DNA of 64,000 bases, taken from positions 46,472,035 through 46,536,034 of the forward strand of contig NC_134831.1 of the NCBI RefSeq assembly GCF_004210375.1, written 5' to 3'. The stretch's first letter is position 1. Every line of letters begins with the position of its first letter. The translations under genes and the position numbers were made by a program. The stretch comes from Tachypleus tridentatus. Taxonomy: Eukaryota; Arthropoda; Merostomata; Xiphosura; Limulidae. The notes under the pieces are model-generated. The model saw only the letters and a list, made by a program, of their open reading frames with translations. It made no database searches and had not been told where the DNA came from. Shown piece after piece: positions 12,066-23,709 of this stretch.

Positions 12066-13310
12066 CGTTTGTTTGTTCATTCTTTTGAATTTCACTCAAA
12101 GCTACACTAGGGCGATTGAATAATTGTTAATGAACACACCTTTTTTTCTACACGTTTGGAATTTGTCACTTCTCTTATGGGAGCCACACTACTGTAGGAA
12201 ACAGTAAGATTGTCCGTAGACACAGCTTCATGTGGCGATTGAAGCCATTCTCATTAGTAAACAATTAACATGGGACTGACACGAATATACCTCCTCCTAG
12301 GTGCTTCAAACATGTTAAGGAAAGATTGATTAGACAACATAATATTAAGGCTTTTACCTAATAAGATTCTTACGACTTTTAAAAGATTCCACGACATGAA
12401 ATTTACTGAGTCTATCAGCGCTGGTAATAAGCGGTAGTAGTAAGCTAAAACTTAAATATATTAAATACCAGATTGTTTTCAAACACCAGCAGAACCTTAT
12501 TTCTATTTATCTTTACAAACGTTCTAGATATAGCTAACAACTAGTTGGTTTCTGAAAATTTGAATACAATGATAAGATAATAAAAATACGTTCCATTGCA
12601 CTCGTTTCTCGAATGACGAGAATGTCTTATTCAATTTTTGGTAAATTTAATGCACTGACATAACAGGCAGAACACTTAATTTACAGAGAAGAGGTAGTTT
12701 AATCCAAACACATATTATTCCAATAGTTACACAATCTCACTAATTGTCCCTAACGTTTAATAAATTAGATGTCAACATCAATAGTGTTTTATCAATGAAA
12801 GTAGATAAGAACGTATAATAATATGTCAACCACACAATATTTGTAATATTCAGAGATGAAGATGTTTTGAACACTATAACAGAATTCCTGGCTCCAAATT
12901 AGATGGAACAGTCACATTAAAGGTTGGTCCTTTTTAGAACAGTCCAAGTTTACAGACTTCCAATACTAAAATTCTGTGTTCAATTTCCCAAAGTGGAGAT
13001 AGCAAATAGCCCAATATGGCTTTGCTCTAAGACAAGCAAACATATTTTTCTTTGTTTTGTATGAAGTTAAATTACAGACATCATAAGACCCATTAACAGG
13101 CAAGAGCCTCTAATGCCACTATGAGTTTTCTTGGATTTTTTGAGGAAATGCATTTCATTATTAATAATTGGTAAAATTATGTAATACTTAAGATTATGAC
13201 AAATAAATTTAAAAAAAATCATTTAATGGTTTGGTTTGTTTTGAATTAACAACAAAAAAATTGTTTTGTTTGTTTTAAACATGTAATTTACATGTATAAA
13301 CTACTTATAC
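12066..13310. other. Unassigned AT-rich spacer with SINE pieces
   Basis: The first 50 bases (12066-12115) are a SINE tail fragment (GAATTTCACTCAAAGCTACA). The rest shows no open frame, and I find no match in the other units. Around 12940-13060 there is a family B-like SINE. No gene is seen. Confidence 0.5.
12940..13060 (+). repeat. Family B-like SINE, diverged
   Basis: A B-box-like GTTCAATTTCCC is followed by AGCAAATAGCCCAATATGGC and TTTGCTCTAAGACAAGC, the order head then tail of family B on the plus strand. The A box is not clear. Confidence 0.5.
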
Positions 13311-14281
13311 CAGTTTTTTATAATTCTGAAATTCCTTCGTAAACAAATACTTACTGTGTGAATAAAAGGCCTTTCAAATACTCATACATATAATATACTC
13401 TCCCGCTTTATGTAGTCTAGTCTTTCATTTTTGGGAACACGCAATAATAAAAGATACAATTCCCTGCAATCTGTATAAATAACTAACAGTAGTAAATATA
13501 TTTTATATTGGATAACAGTTAATAATTAACAAACGTGATTTGTAAATTCTACAGAAATGTAAGATAGTAGCTTTTGTTCTAAATGATTCTGAGTTAACTT
13601 TATTAATATAGAAATGTGTGTGAGTAAATAACATTTGAAAATATATATACACTATTGTATCGAGCTTTAGTGTCTAAATCACTTAATTAAAATTAACTCT
13701 TAAATGTTAACTAAACATTCTTCAAAATACATAGTATTTAGCTGGTATGTTAGATATAATAATTTTTTTTGACATTATGTTCAATATTTGTCTGAAGAAT
13801 AGAAAATCTTTACATAACTATTTTTAAACAGAATTCTCGGATTATATTTTCTTTTCGATGATATCGTAGAACAGAAGTCGTTTCCTTTCAGATGATAATC
13901 ACAAAAAAACAAGTTTATTCATCAGCAACTTTATAATGCATGATATTGCATTAACTTAGAGTTTATCAAATTGTGATAAACCAGGATTTTCTGCAAATTC
14001 CGATAAAAGACATGTTATAAATACAGTGAAATAAACACTTTTGAAACATTAGATTTCAAAACATTCATGGCAATGTTTGTATATGATATATGAGAATAAT
14101 ACATGAAGATAGAAAGGACTATGTTGTTATACGGCAGAGCTCAGACAAAAGTTTTATTATTATAAACTCTCTATTTTACTGTTTGACCATGAAGATTTTA
14201 TACATTTAACACAACAAATATTATCTTTATAATTTTTTAATAACAACATAAGTTCAATTACTTCCTTTTACACATTTTTAC

Positions 14282-14404
14282 CTTGTGAGATATTTTGTCT
14301 TGAATTAAACCCACAGTCACCCGGCTGAGAGCATGAACAGCTCCAGCTACAGAACCAACGATAGATAGAAACGTGTCGTCTCCTATAAATGTCTGTCCAT
14401 ATGT
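14282..14404 (-). pseudogene. Transporter copy 1, exon 6
   Basis: The exon has 123 bases, 41 codons, phase 0 at both ends, with acceptor TTTTTCAG and donor GTAAAAATG. It encodes TYGQTFIGDDTFLSIVGSVA followed by HALSRVTVGLIQDKIS, the second-repeat MFS loop (between helices 8 and 9). It is fully open. Confidence 0.88.
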
Positions 14405-14624
14405 CTGAAAAACAGTAAGAAAGTAATTTTGAGATGAAAAAGCAAAATTTCTTTCATCACTCAGGCTAGATTTTTTTAACACAGATCTGGAGTTGTTACT
14501 TAGTTTCTAAACATAAATTCTCCTTATTTTATACAAGGTTAGAAAACTGCACTCAGTAGTTGCATGCAGAGTTTTTAAAGGTTAATCTTAGTCACAGTAG
14601 TTGAAAGTTGCAGATGCTACTTAC

Positions 14625-14923
14625 CTTATAAAAAACACTCACAAATGTAAATGTGTAATATGAGCACATACAAACTATTGATAGAAGATAAAATTCTTTC
14701 ATTTTCAGAGCTTCTGCAGGTGTCACACGAAGTTCAGGTACTTTATTTCTGTACAGTTGTTCGTCATCAGCGATGGAATTGGCTGGAGTTTCATCCAATG
14801 ATGTAGATAGTTTTCAATATTTATTGTTGTTCTAGAGTCCAGAGTGTTTGTACTTGATTCTTTAATGCACGAATGCCTTGACGTTTTGCACATACATGTC
14901 AGTTCAGTGGATACTGTTTCTTC
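14625..14923 (-). pseudogene. Transporter copy 1, exon 5 with frameshift and lost acceptor
   Basis: Copies 1, 2 and 4 imply an ancestral 300-base exon (100 codons) encoding the hydrophilic central loop and the start of helix 7 (EALKMKEFYLLSIVCMCSYY). Here it has 299 bases: one T of a plus-strand run at 14811-14815 is missing relative to copy 4, shifting the frame. The acceptor dinucleotide, AG in copies 2 and 4, is AA here (14924-14925). The donor GTAAGT is intact. Confidence 0.8.
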
Positions 14924-15759
14924 TTGGATTAGATATATCAATACAGTTGTTCTGTATTAATAGAAACTGACAATACAATATAATGGAAAATAGTGGTACC
15001 AACTTTTCTTTCTTTAATTAACTGAATAAGTTATTATTTTACTAAAGTCTATTTTCTTTAAAAAACACTTCATTTCGTTAATATTAAACCCTTGCTGATC
15101 CTCTTACATGAAAATTTAATCCACCAACGTTACAATATATTAGTTTAAACAGCTTCGGTTCACATATGCCAAAACTTCTTCAGAAACACGCAGTAACACT
15201 AATTATTTTTTCTAAGAATAGAATCTTAAATACTAAAGAATCAAGAAGAAAACAGGTACCACTTAATTAATGAAACATATCTAGAACACGAAGAGTGATG
15301 GCACATATAAATAATCCATAAAACTTACGCTCATTTTCACAAAGTATTGCTGGGAATAATGAAGCATTTAAAAACGTTATGGAAATAACCAAAATTGTTT
15401 TACTGCCGCGTTTGGGTTTAATGAGGCCTTACTTATCTTACAAACAACTCATCTATATTTCTATTCATTATGTAACTAACAGGAAACCGAGCAGAAGGTA
15501 AACAGAGGATTTTAGAGCATTAAAAGGATATATCTCCAGCGATTTAATATATGTGGATGAAACTGAATAATTTTTATAATTTTGTTGGAATTTAACATAC
15601 GTCCACAGAAATTTTACTTTTCAGAATTAAAAGATTCCTAGCTCACTTCACAAAAACTGTCACTAGTAAATAAGTCGGAATTCTTCATATCCTATAATAA
15701 AGATTTGCTTTGAAATCTAAAGTTCCTTTAACAAACTGTTTAATTCAGACGCCTCTAAC

Positions 15760-15886
15760 CTGTTTTAATTCTTGTGGTAATTCTTCATACATGAGTAACC
15801 CAATCAGTAGAATGCCGCCAGTGATGCTTGCCATTATCAGAAACAAAGCAGGAACACTTTCAATAATTTCATCGTTGTAAAAATAT
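15760..15886 (-). pseudogene. Transporter copy 1, exon 4
   Basis: The exon has 127 bases: one base completes the Gly codon begun in exon 3, then 42 codons. It encodes YFYNDEIIESVPALFLIMAS then a helix (GGILLIGLLMYEELPQELKQ). Acceptor TTTCAG and donor GTTAGAG. It is open and shows the uninterrupted form of the exon hit by a SINE in copy 4. Confidence 0.88.
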
Positions 15887-16834
15887 CTGAAAGAATGCTG
15901 AACGATTACTTGTTAATAAAAAAACTAAGATGATGAAAGAATTAACTTAATACTACACTGATGAGATTGAACAGTACCACTCCACTCAACGCAGACTTAT
16001 TTGTAAGGTTAGAAAGTAGGTTTCGACAATACAGATAGTCCAAGGTGTAGCTTTATGTGTAACTATAAAAATGAAATCAACACACAAAACTAATAAGAAA
16101 ACTCATGTATAAATTATAGCTACAATTCCTGATGTAATACAATATTTGTGTCTTTCGAATACCTTGCTCCAGCCTGGTATTTAAAATTTCATTCACCTTC
16201 TTTCAACAATTAACATTTCATATTTCTAAATTTAATGAAGGAACGATCTATGGCATATAACCCTTTGAAGACATTGTAAATATTTTAAGATAAAAGTAAT
16301 TAATAATGATTTCAAACAACAATATGCAGAAACTGGTCGATTATATCAGACTAGTTGCCTTACCCGTACCCTAGACGGCAGTTATTTAAGTTGATTAATG
16401 AAAGGTTGTCTTAGAACAAGAAAAGTTGTTACATTTATATATAATTTAAAAGACAAACACGTGCGAATGAAGAAAAATAATGTTCTACGTTGTGAGAAAC
16501 GGAGTCGATACGGGATAATTGTGACTTCGATTGCAAATCTAGATGAACACGCAGTAAAGATTTCACGAAGTTGGGGTTTGCACCTCGCGCATTAATTATT
16601 TTTTCAGTGTCATATAAGTAAGAGTTCAATTATAGCATGATTTTACAAAGTTTATAATTTTCTACCGAAATGTTCTAAATATTTGGGACTTCTACAGTGA
16701 AAAAAATAACAGTTAAAATACAAATAGTCAGAATTTTGATTATTTTGAGGAAAAAGTAAACTAGGGTACTACAAAACTGAAACTAGTAGTCTCTGTTTTA
16801 TCTGTACAAAAGATTACAGAAATTTGTTACTTAC

Positions 16835-16962
16835 CCATCAGAAGCAGGTTGGAGATTATTAGGGTTCACAAGGAATGTCTGAACACTATTCATAAAGAGA
16901 GGAGTTACCGCAAACCCTGAGGCAACTGGCCCTGTCACAAAGCCTTTCTTGTTGGGAAATAA
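16835..16962 (-). pseudogene. Transporter copy 1, exon 3
   Basis: The exon has 128 bases, phase 0 in and phase 2 out, with acceptor TTTCACAG and donor GTAAGT. It encodes LFPNKKGFVTGPVASGFAVT and ends VNPNNLQPASDG. The FPN(K/R)KG segment after helix 4 and the NPNN turn are typical of the OFA group. The exon is open. Confidence 0.88.
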
Positions 16963-17429
16963 CTGTGAAAAAAAGTTAATTTATTTTGTGGTGTTTCTTT
17001 TGAAATAATTAAGCTAAATGTGATATCACTTTTTAAGTTAAGAAAGGTATTGTGTGAACTGTATATATTATCTGGTTACTAGTGGCAACGATATGTATTT
17101 GCATCACTATACACATCCATTTCATTATAGATTTACGGGACTATTCAGAAATGTATAAGAAAAAAAAAGCGAAACCACCTCTAATCATCAGTGATAGTTC
17201 CACGTAAACGAGCATGCCACTATCATCACTCCGTTAATCTGACTTCAAAAATATTTTTTTTGCGAAATCAAATTTCATAAACGAAAAGGCAGAAAACAAA
17301 TACTGAAGGCAGTCAAATGTCAGTAAATTCCATTGTGAATGAACCAAAATAAAAATCATTCATGAAATATATTCGTCACGTATATACATAATAATAGTTG
17401 TTAGCAATCTACTAGTTGTTGTTGTTATT

Positions 17430-17540
17430 TTAAATTAAGCACCAATCTACGCAATTGGCTATTTGTGTTCAGCCACCAAAGGGTATCGAAACCTGTTTTT
17501 TTAGCTTGTAAGTCCGCAGACATAGTGCTCTGCCAGAGGT
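17430..17540 (-). repeat. Family B SINE in intron 2 of copy 1
   Basis: It is a diverged minus-strand copy: head at the right (GCAGAGCACTATGTCTGCGG), B-box region around GGTTTCGATACCC, and a tail at the left. It lies between exons 2 and 3. Confidence 0.6.
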
Positions 17541-18192
17541 AAACATTAATTAGATTTACAACTAATATGTAGAAAAACCAACTTGGTAACATCACGAGCC
17601 AAAATGTCTCTTAAAACATATTGAATTATAACCTTATATAGTTGTTAGTCTATGTACTTGAAGTACAAAATGAAATATAGACATAAAAAGTGGAAAAATA
17701 TTTCTTCATTTATTAATTTATAAGATTACACTTATACAGTTATAAACTTTCACGCTATCCCCATCATGGCCTTCTTTCAACAGCATTATTAAAACCTCAA
17801 TGAACAGACAATACTATAACTATTGTATCTAGATAAATGCATTTTCGCTTTTATGACATCTCCTATTTTCAGAAATGAATCGTAACGTGAAGTGACACAT
17901 ACAGAGTTTAGATTCCCAGCGGAATAATTATCGATACCCTTCTCATAAGAGTTGATACAAGTATGATGAATTCAAGAATTAATACAATTCGAAGACTTAA
18001 CTTATCGTGTATTACTATTGTAGATTAGCTTTGGACGTTGACATGGATATATAAATGTATATACATATATGAATGTTGCTTTATATCAATAGAAATAAAA
18101 TAGTTAAATGATATTTTTAAACAAATGGAATGTGAAATTATCTGTTTTTTAAACATTTCTAACTGGAATATTTTCGAAACAACTGTGCTCAC

Positions 18193-18319
18193 CTCGACAG
18201 CAGTAACCACTGGGTGGCCAAAACAACAGACAAATCCCAAAGTATCAATTACTCCATAAGTAATTATGGTTGTTACGAGGCTGTGTTGTATACTCCAGTA
18301 CGTTCCTGCTATCCCAAAA
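18193..18319 (-). pseudogene. Transporter copy 1, exon 2
   Basis: The exon has 127 bases (1 + 42 codons), acceptor TTTTCTGTAAG, donor GTGAGC. It encodes FGIAGTYWSIQHSLVTTIIT, then a helix, and ends GHPVVTAVE. TYW(S/T)IQ is a family signature. The exon is open. Confidence 0.85.
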
Positions 18320-19961
18320 CTTACAGAAAAAAATGTTTTCATTTAACTTGAATAATTACGACAGTACGAGAACTACGAGAGTTACACACACATGACTTTC
18401 ACATTAACAAAAAGTATGTATTCTATGTAGAGCTGTCTTTCAAATCTAAAAACAGTATTACCATCTCTCCTATTCCAGTTTCTTACATTATAATATTGTT
18501 TTTCCAATACAGTATCATTATTTTGGATAATTTCTGTTCCTTTATCTATATAGTATATTTTTGTTGTACACTTATAGCGCAATCATTTCTTATCTTCCTA
18601 CATAATACCAACATATTTCATAATCATATATCGCAACGTCATCTTTGTTTTTGTGCTCAAACTAACTGTTGTTAATGCATTTAATAATGGAAATATCTCT
18701 TAAGACATTTAGTAGCATTACATGAAACAAACAAAAAATCGTTTCTGCAGGATTTATTGATCTACTTTAGTAAACTGTTACGTGCTATTTCTGGTGCTCT
18801 TCTTGTGGTAAAATTGTTATCATTACAAATTAACTAGTATTTTATTTGTGCTTGCTCTTCAGAGAGTTACAAAGTCCTCACATTACGTCTTGCTATTTTG
18901 TTATATTCCATACTTTCAATAAATTTCCTGTCTTCCATCGTGTTTTCATCTTCAGAATTGAACAAACATTATATTATCAGAAATACACTACAGAAACATG
19001 TTTTGTTACTCAGTCGGTTTATTGGTATTATTTGAGAGAAAATGCTAATTTCAATTCATTTAATGATAACAAGTTAATATGTTTCTTAAATAAACGTTTA
19101 CTCTACCCACGCTCATTTTCATGCCTATTTTCAAATACTTTAATTTCTCAGCAAGGGCTCTGAAACGAATGTAGGAAAAACTTATCAACGTACTACTTGA
19201 TTGAGTAATGAGTAGCAAAACAACAACAACAACAATAATTCTCTCTTTTATCAGTAAATAACTTTTGTAACTATGCTTTAAATAAACTCAATATTCACTG
19301 AATTTCTTAAATTTTGAGAAAATATGAAATCGGAGAAAAACATTCTTGTAATTGGGATATAAAATGTATAAATAATCCAAATTTCAGTTAATAAATATTG
19401 CCTTACAAGGATTGCTACTACCAATGCAACATAATATCAGTGCTATTGATTATTTTAATGAAATAAGCAAGCGTGTTAATTTAATAATACGTGAAAATTG
19501 AAATTCAATGTGCACTAAATAAAATGTGAGTTAATATTTCAATACGACGAAACTACATAGTTGAACTAAATTTTGAAAGGATCTTCAAACGAACAGTAAA
19601 CAAAACCACAGCAAAATTTTCTATTGCACAATGAACATAAACTAAAAATAGAAGAGCGTAGAACTTAAATTCATTTACCAGAACACTAAAATAGATTAAA
19701 AGTGACGATTAATTTTCACTTCATAAAACCCAAACAGTTTTTTAGTATACCTTCTATTTCAGTAAAAAGGTGTCGTTTTCTTTGAATGAAATTTCTAACG
19801 ACGTCTCTATATTATTACAAAACTTACCGAGTTTTGTTAATTACATCTGTATATGTCATTATATATTATAACTATTGACATACATGAATTAAACAGACCT
19901 GTTGCCATTGTTTCTATCAGTCATTATTATTATTACATATAAATACAATCATACATCTTAC

Positions 19962-20492
19962 CAAAAAACACAAGAACCAATAATCATGCTCCAGCGACGT
20001 CCAATGAGAGAACCTAGTTTGCCTCCAAAGTAAAACAATGAACATGTAGAGATAAATGCATAGAAAATCCAGCTTGTTTCTTCATATGTTGGGGCCCGGC
20101 ATGGCCTAGCGCGTAAGGCGTGCGACTCGTAATCCGAGGGTCGCGCCAAACATGCTCGCCCTCCCAGCCGTGGGGGTGTATAATGTGACGGTCAATCCCA
20201 CTATTCGTTGGTAAAGAGTAGCCCAAGAGTTGGCGGTGGGTGGTGATGACTAGCTGCCTTCCCTCTAGTCTTACACTGCTAAATTAGGGACGGCTAGCAC
20301 AGATAGCCCTCGAGTAGCTTTGTGCGAAATTACAAAACAAACAAACAATTCTTCATATGTTGTGTCCTTCTTGACTCTTTGTTTCAGATAAGAAGTTATG
20401 TAAGGAATAATGTTTCCAAATGTTAGTATTGTACCGAGTGCCAGATCAATCAGGAAACATCCAGCAACTGTCACCAACGGTCGAACCTCCAT
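19962..20492 (-). pseudogene. Transporter copy 1, exon 1, split by a SINE
   Basis: The start codon is at 20492 (MEVRPLVTVAGCFLIDLALG), followed by helix 1, TFGNIIPYITSYLKQRV, helix 2, GGKLGSLIGRRWS, and the donor GTAAGATG. Without the SINE (20092-20348 plus one target-site copy) the exon is 260 bases and open from the ATG to the donor. Copy 3 (47466-47725) is the same exon without the insertion, which confirms the boundaries. The first ATG was chosen because the homologous copy also has ATG there and the protein begins directly before helix 1. Confidence 0.88.
20092..20348 (+). mobile_element. Family A SINE inserted in coding exon 1 of copy 1
   Basis: This full-length Thr-like SINE is flanked by a perfect 14-base target-site duplication TTCTTCATATGTTG (20078-20091 and 20349-20362). 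The head starts GGGCCCGGCATGGCC and the tail ends in an AAACAAACAAAC run. It reads antisense to the transporter. The matching site in copy 3 (about 47585-47600) is empty. Confidence 0.95.
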
Positions 20493-20499
20493 TCTGCTA

Positions 20500-22260
20500 T
20501 TTATTTATACGAATAAAAGAAGTACTTTATAGTTTTAACGAAATTAAGGAAAATATTATCCATAGTTATGCAATTCTATGATATACAGCACTTACCTAAT
20601 CACATAATACAACTGCAACTGTAAAAAAGTGTACTGAATATTTAGTCTTAATTGTCTTGCCATTACTTAAAGCAATTTTTCAGTATTATAGACCCTCCAG
20701 TGGCACAGTGATATGACTGAAGACTCATAGTTATGGAAACCGGGTTTCAATACCCGCGGTGGTCAGAGCACAGATAGCCCATTGTGTAGCTTTTTGCTAA
20801 GTTTCAAATAAGAATGCATACCACAAGTTTTATTCCTGATAGTATGTGTTATTTCTTAATTGCTTATGTTCCAAAAATACAGAAAATGACCATTATTCTC
20901 TTCAAACTTCTGTGCTGGTTACTCAAAAAACGAGCAAACTTGCTCATTTTCATTTACATAAGGTCTGAATAATACAACATATGAATTAAGATTTACATGT
21001 ATTTAAACTAAAGTTATACAAAAACGAACAAAAATGTTTAGAAGTGTGTCGTGTTTCGGGATTTGCGACTATAATGTAAATCACTTTTACGTATTAGCCT
21101 CCAAATATAGTTCCATCATGTTTTCGTTATACGCTCACATGTGACAAAAGCAAAGTTTGATGAGAAAAATAGGTATTTACCATTTACTTAGGCATAAGCA
21201 ATTGGGAAATAACACTTTTTACCCAGGAACAACAAAAAGTAAAAATTTTGTTATATAATGTAATCAGTCAATCAGTGTCATAGAATTACACACATAAAAG
21301 GATTAATAAAAATGACGTCAAAAACGTACTCTGTTAACGCCAATAACAAATAATATGAAAGGGAATAAATTCTTTAAAGCTTACTAAAAGCTATTATATT
21401 TCCAACATCAATCAGTTTCAATAATATAAAAAACTTCTTCCTTATCGAGTTTAGGTCTTGGTACATTGTAAACAAGGCTAGGTATTCTATAATAAAATTT
21501 TTTATTCTTTTGTTTTATAATAACTGTACTAATAGTAGCTCATGATTGTTAAAGGCTGAAGAATTACAGGGCATCATTTCGAATGTTATAACTTTCAATG
21601 TGCCCCATGGAAGCGGAAAATTTTATATAGCGGCGTATTTAGGACCTCATCTGATCCAGAAACAATATCAAACGCTAATTCACACATCATTAGATGATCT
21701 ATGAATACTTCTATTTAGATAAATTGTGTAAAGTTTACCTCATTTGCTTCACATTATTTCCTTAGAACTAAAGTTGAGGTCAACGATTGCGTGATCCTAA
21801 CATAATATCGAATAATAAGGAACGTGCAACACATGATACATCTGGCTTATTTTAGTACGTTTAACTATTTAGTCAATCAAAGGTTTAGAATAAATAGAAA
21901 ACCAGCATATATAAAACTGAAATTAGGAAAGTGGTATCTTACAAAAGTAAATCAGAAATATATTAAGTGATTGTAAGCAGTAGATATTTTTTAACTTCGT
22001 GTAATTAGTAAAGTAACTACGAAACGAGATTAAAGAGAAAATTTGTAATATTTATACTGTAACTGTTCTGAATTACTTTCCACAACAGGTATAAATATAA
22101 CAAAAAAGCTACTTACAGAGTCCAATATTGTTTCTTCCTTTTTTAAAAAATATTTAGGACAAAAAGTAATAATTATTTTAACAGTCACAGAAAATATGAT
22201 ACATGAAACCTAAGAAACGCTATGATTTCACACAAAGGAAAATAACTTTTAATCAAAACT
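20500..22260. other. 5' flank of transporter copy 1
   Basis: No coding frame is seen. The segment is conserved in copies 2 (29900-31000) and 3 (47740-49500), including CAAACGCTAATTCACACATC near 21671, so it belongs to the duplicated unit. Whether it holds the promoter or a 5' noncoding exon cannot be read from the sequence. Confidence 0.5.
20692..20815 (+). repeat. Family B SINE, shared with block Z copy 3
   Basis: Head (CCTCCAGTGGCACAGTGATA), B-box region (GGGTTTCAATACCC) and tail (AGCACAGATAGCCCATTGTG then AGCTTTTTGCTAAG) are all visible. The orthologous insertion lies at 47912-48035 in the same 5' flank, so it predates that duplication. Confidence 0.8.
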
Positions 22261-22299
22261 ATTTTTATACTTGTATGACAACTGTTCTATTTGTGTGCA

Positions 22300-23209
22300 T
22301 GCGCATTCATGTTTTAGAACAGATGGCTTGAAGCTTTAGTGTAAATGTAATCTTGTTTATTGTTTTAAAGTTATGGACACAACCAAGACAGGAATGATGT
22401 AGGCATTTTTGTATGAATTGGTCTTGTTGGAAAAGTACTTTTCCTACATATACAAAACAATAATTCACATTCCGTGATGACAAGAAAACTGACGTCAAGA
22501 GAAAAAGATATATGTAAAACTCCTGGTATGGGTTGAGAAAATTTTATGTAGAGAAGCAAATAACGTTTCGATCTTCTTCGGTCATCGACAGGATCATAAA
22601 TAAAGTAAGAGGTAACTGATCGATAGCTGACCACATGTTTAAGGGGGGTGTAATTTAGTGTATGAATGTAAAAGACTTGCTTAGATGTTGGATTATATTT
22701 ATTATATAGGTATAAAGGAGTTCCTTTGCTTAGGTTTACTTAGGGCTTGAGTTGTTGTAAAATTAAGGCTTTGTTTATGTTTGTTTCTTTATTTTGTAAT
22801 TCGGTGTTTTTTATAGTTATATTGTGTTTATTTAATTTGCAGTGTTCGAAAACGCTTGAAGGTGACTTTTTGTGTTCTTTGAATCTGGTTTCCAATTTTC
22901 TACTTGTTTCTTCAATATAGAAGTCGTAGCAGTTATCATATTGTATTTTATAAATAATGTTGGTGTGGTGTTTGTCTCTGTAGGTTTTACAAAGTATAGA
23001 CCTTAGTTTTGTGCCTGGTTTTTGAATAAATTTGGTATCAACTGGATCATATTTTGTAACTAGTTTTTGCCAAATGTTGGTTATTTTCCAGCTGATGTCG
23101 GGAATATATGGTATGCAGCAGTATATGGTTTTGTGATTTTTTTTATTCTTGGGATATATTTACTTTTGTTAGTTAATTTTTCTTCTTGTCTAGGTGTGTG
23201 CGAGTAATG
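22300..23209 (-). mobile_element. Penelope-like element, GIY-YIG C-terminus and tail
   Basis: The minus strand reads, from about 23140 downward: ISWKITNIWQKLV, KYDPVDTKFIQKPGTKLRSI, then the GIY-YIG nuclease IIYKIQYDNCYDFYIEETSR followed by KLETRFKEHKKSPSSVFEH, KHNITIKNTELQNKETNINK and GTPLYLYNKYNPT. The Gly-Ile-Tyr motif is IIY and the Tyr-Ile-Gly motif is YIE, so it is diverged. One stop (TAA at 22740-22742) replaces a codon in LKP-x-VNLSKG. GIY-YIG ends of this type are diagnostic of Penelope-like retroelements, where they cut target DNA. The element continues left into a hammerhead-like segment, and its RT would be in the N gap to the right. The left part matches 31030-31440. Confidence 0.82.
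22558..22604 (-). ncRNA. Hammerhead-ribozyme-like core, mutated
   Basis: The minus strand reads CTGTCGA, a GACC...GATC hairpin around GAAGAA, then GAAAC. The hammerhead core needs CUGANGA, a stem II hairpin and GAAA; here one core A is a U and stem II has a mismatch. Hammerheads are known in the terminal repeats of Penelope-like elements. It is probably inactive. Confidence 0.35.
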
Positions 23210-23709
23210 NNNNNNNNNNNNNNNNNNNNNNNNNNNNNNNNNNNNNNNNNNNNNNNNNNNNNNNNNNNNNNNNNNNNNNNNNNNNNNNNNNNNNNNNNNN
23301 NNNNNNNNNNNNNNNNNNNNNNNNNNNNNNNNNNNNNNNNNNNNNNNNNNNNNNNNNNNNNNNNNNNNNNNNNNNNNNNNNNNNNNNNNNNNNNNNNNNN
23401 NNNNNNNNNNNNNNNNNNNNNNNNNNNNNNNNNNNNNNNNNNNNNNNNNNNNNNNNNNNNNNNNNNNNNNNNNNNNNNNNNNNNNNNNNNNNNNNNNNNN
23501 NNNNNNNNNNNNNNNNNNNNNNNNNNNNNNNNNNNNNNNNNNNNNNNNNNNNNNNNNNNNNNNNNNNNNNNNNNNNNNNNNNNNNNNNNNNNNNNNNNNN
23601 NNNNNNNNNNNNNNNNNNNNNNNNNNNNNNNNNNNNNNNNNNNNNNNNNNNNNNNNNNNNNNNNNNNNNNNNNNNNNNNNNNNNNNNNNNNNNNNNNNNN
23701 NNNNNNNNN
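23210..23709. other. Assembly gap (500 N)
   Basis: A run of exactly 500 N marks a scaffold gap of unknown true size. It cuts the Penelope-like element; open frames drawn across it are meaningless. Confidence 0.99.

Larger units (their letters stand above)
14282..20492 (-). pseudogene. OFA-type MFS transporter, copy 1 (exons 6-1), broken
   Basis: Six exons on the minus strand encode the first three quarters of a major facilitator superfamily carrier of the oxalate:formate antiporter group. Such proteins are 12-helix membrane proteins of about 450-500 residues that move small carboxylates; in animals the substrate is mostly unknown. Exon phases agree throughout: exon 1 ends in phase 2, exon 2 in 0, 3 in 2, 4 in 0, 5 in 0, 6 in 0. 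Visible signatures are the MFS motif GGKLGSLIGRR after helix 2, FPNKKGFVTG, NPNN, and TYGQTFIGDDTFLSIVGSVA. Lesions: a SINE in exon 1, loss of the exon 5 acceptor AG, a 1-base deletion in exon 5, and absence of exons 7-9 from this copy. It is the best preserved copy in sequence, but is not translatable as a whole. Confidence 0.85.
13310..22260. repeat. Block Z, copy 1 (transporter gene with flanks)
   Basis: This block carries transporter copy 1 with its 3' flank at the left and 5' flank at the right. The left edge matches 55458 onward, and the right part (20500-22000) matches 29900-30800 and 47740-49500. Compared with copies 2 and 4, about 2 kb holding exons 7 to 9 has been deleted at about 14100-14130. 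No gene other than the transporter is visible. Introns and flanks hold SINEs at 17430-17540 and 20692-20815. Confidence 0.85.

Noticed and set aside
18846..19163. Plus-strand open frame of 105 codons in intron 1 of transporter copy 1
   Set aside because: The homologous segment at 46740-47000 breaks the frame with indels, and the composition is that of intron DNA.
20092..20165. Functional tRNA-Thr gene (anticodon CGT) in the SINE head
   Set aside because: The anticodon stem has mismatches, the acceptor stem does not close, and the head is always followed by the same SINE body.
22307..22634. Minus-strand frames of 63 and 87 codons, and similar ones at 31069-31341
   Set aside because: They are translations of the Penelope-like terminal region with the hammerhead-like hairpin. 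The recurring peptide reflects repeat identity, not a separate gene.
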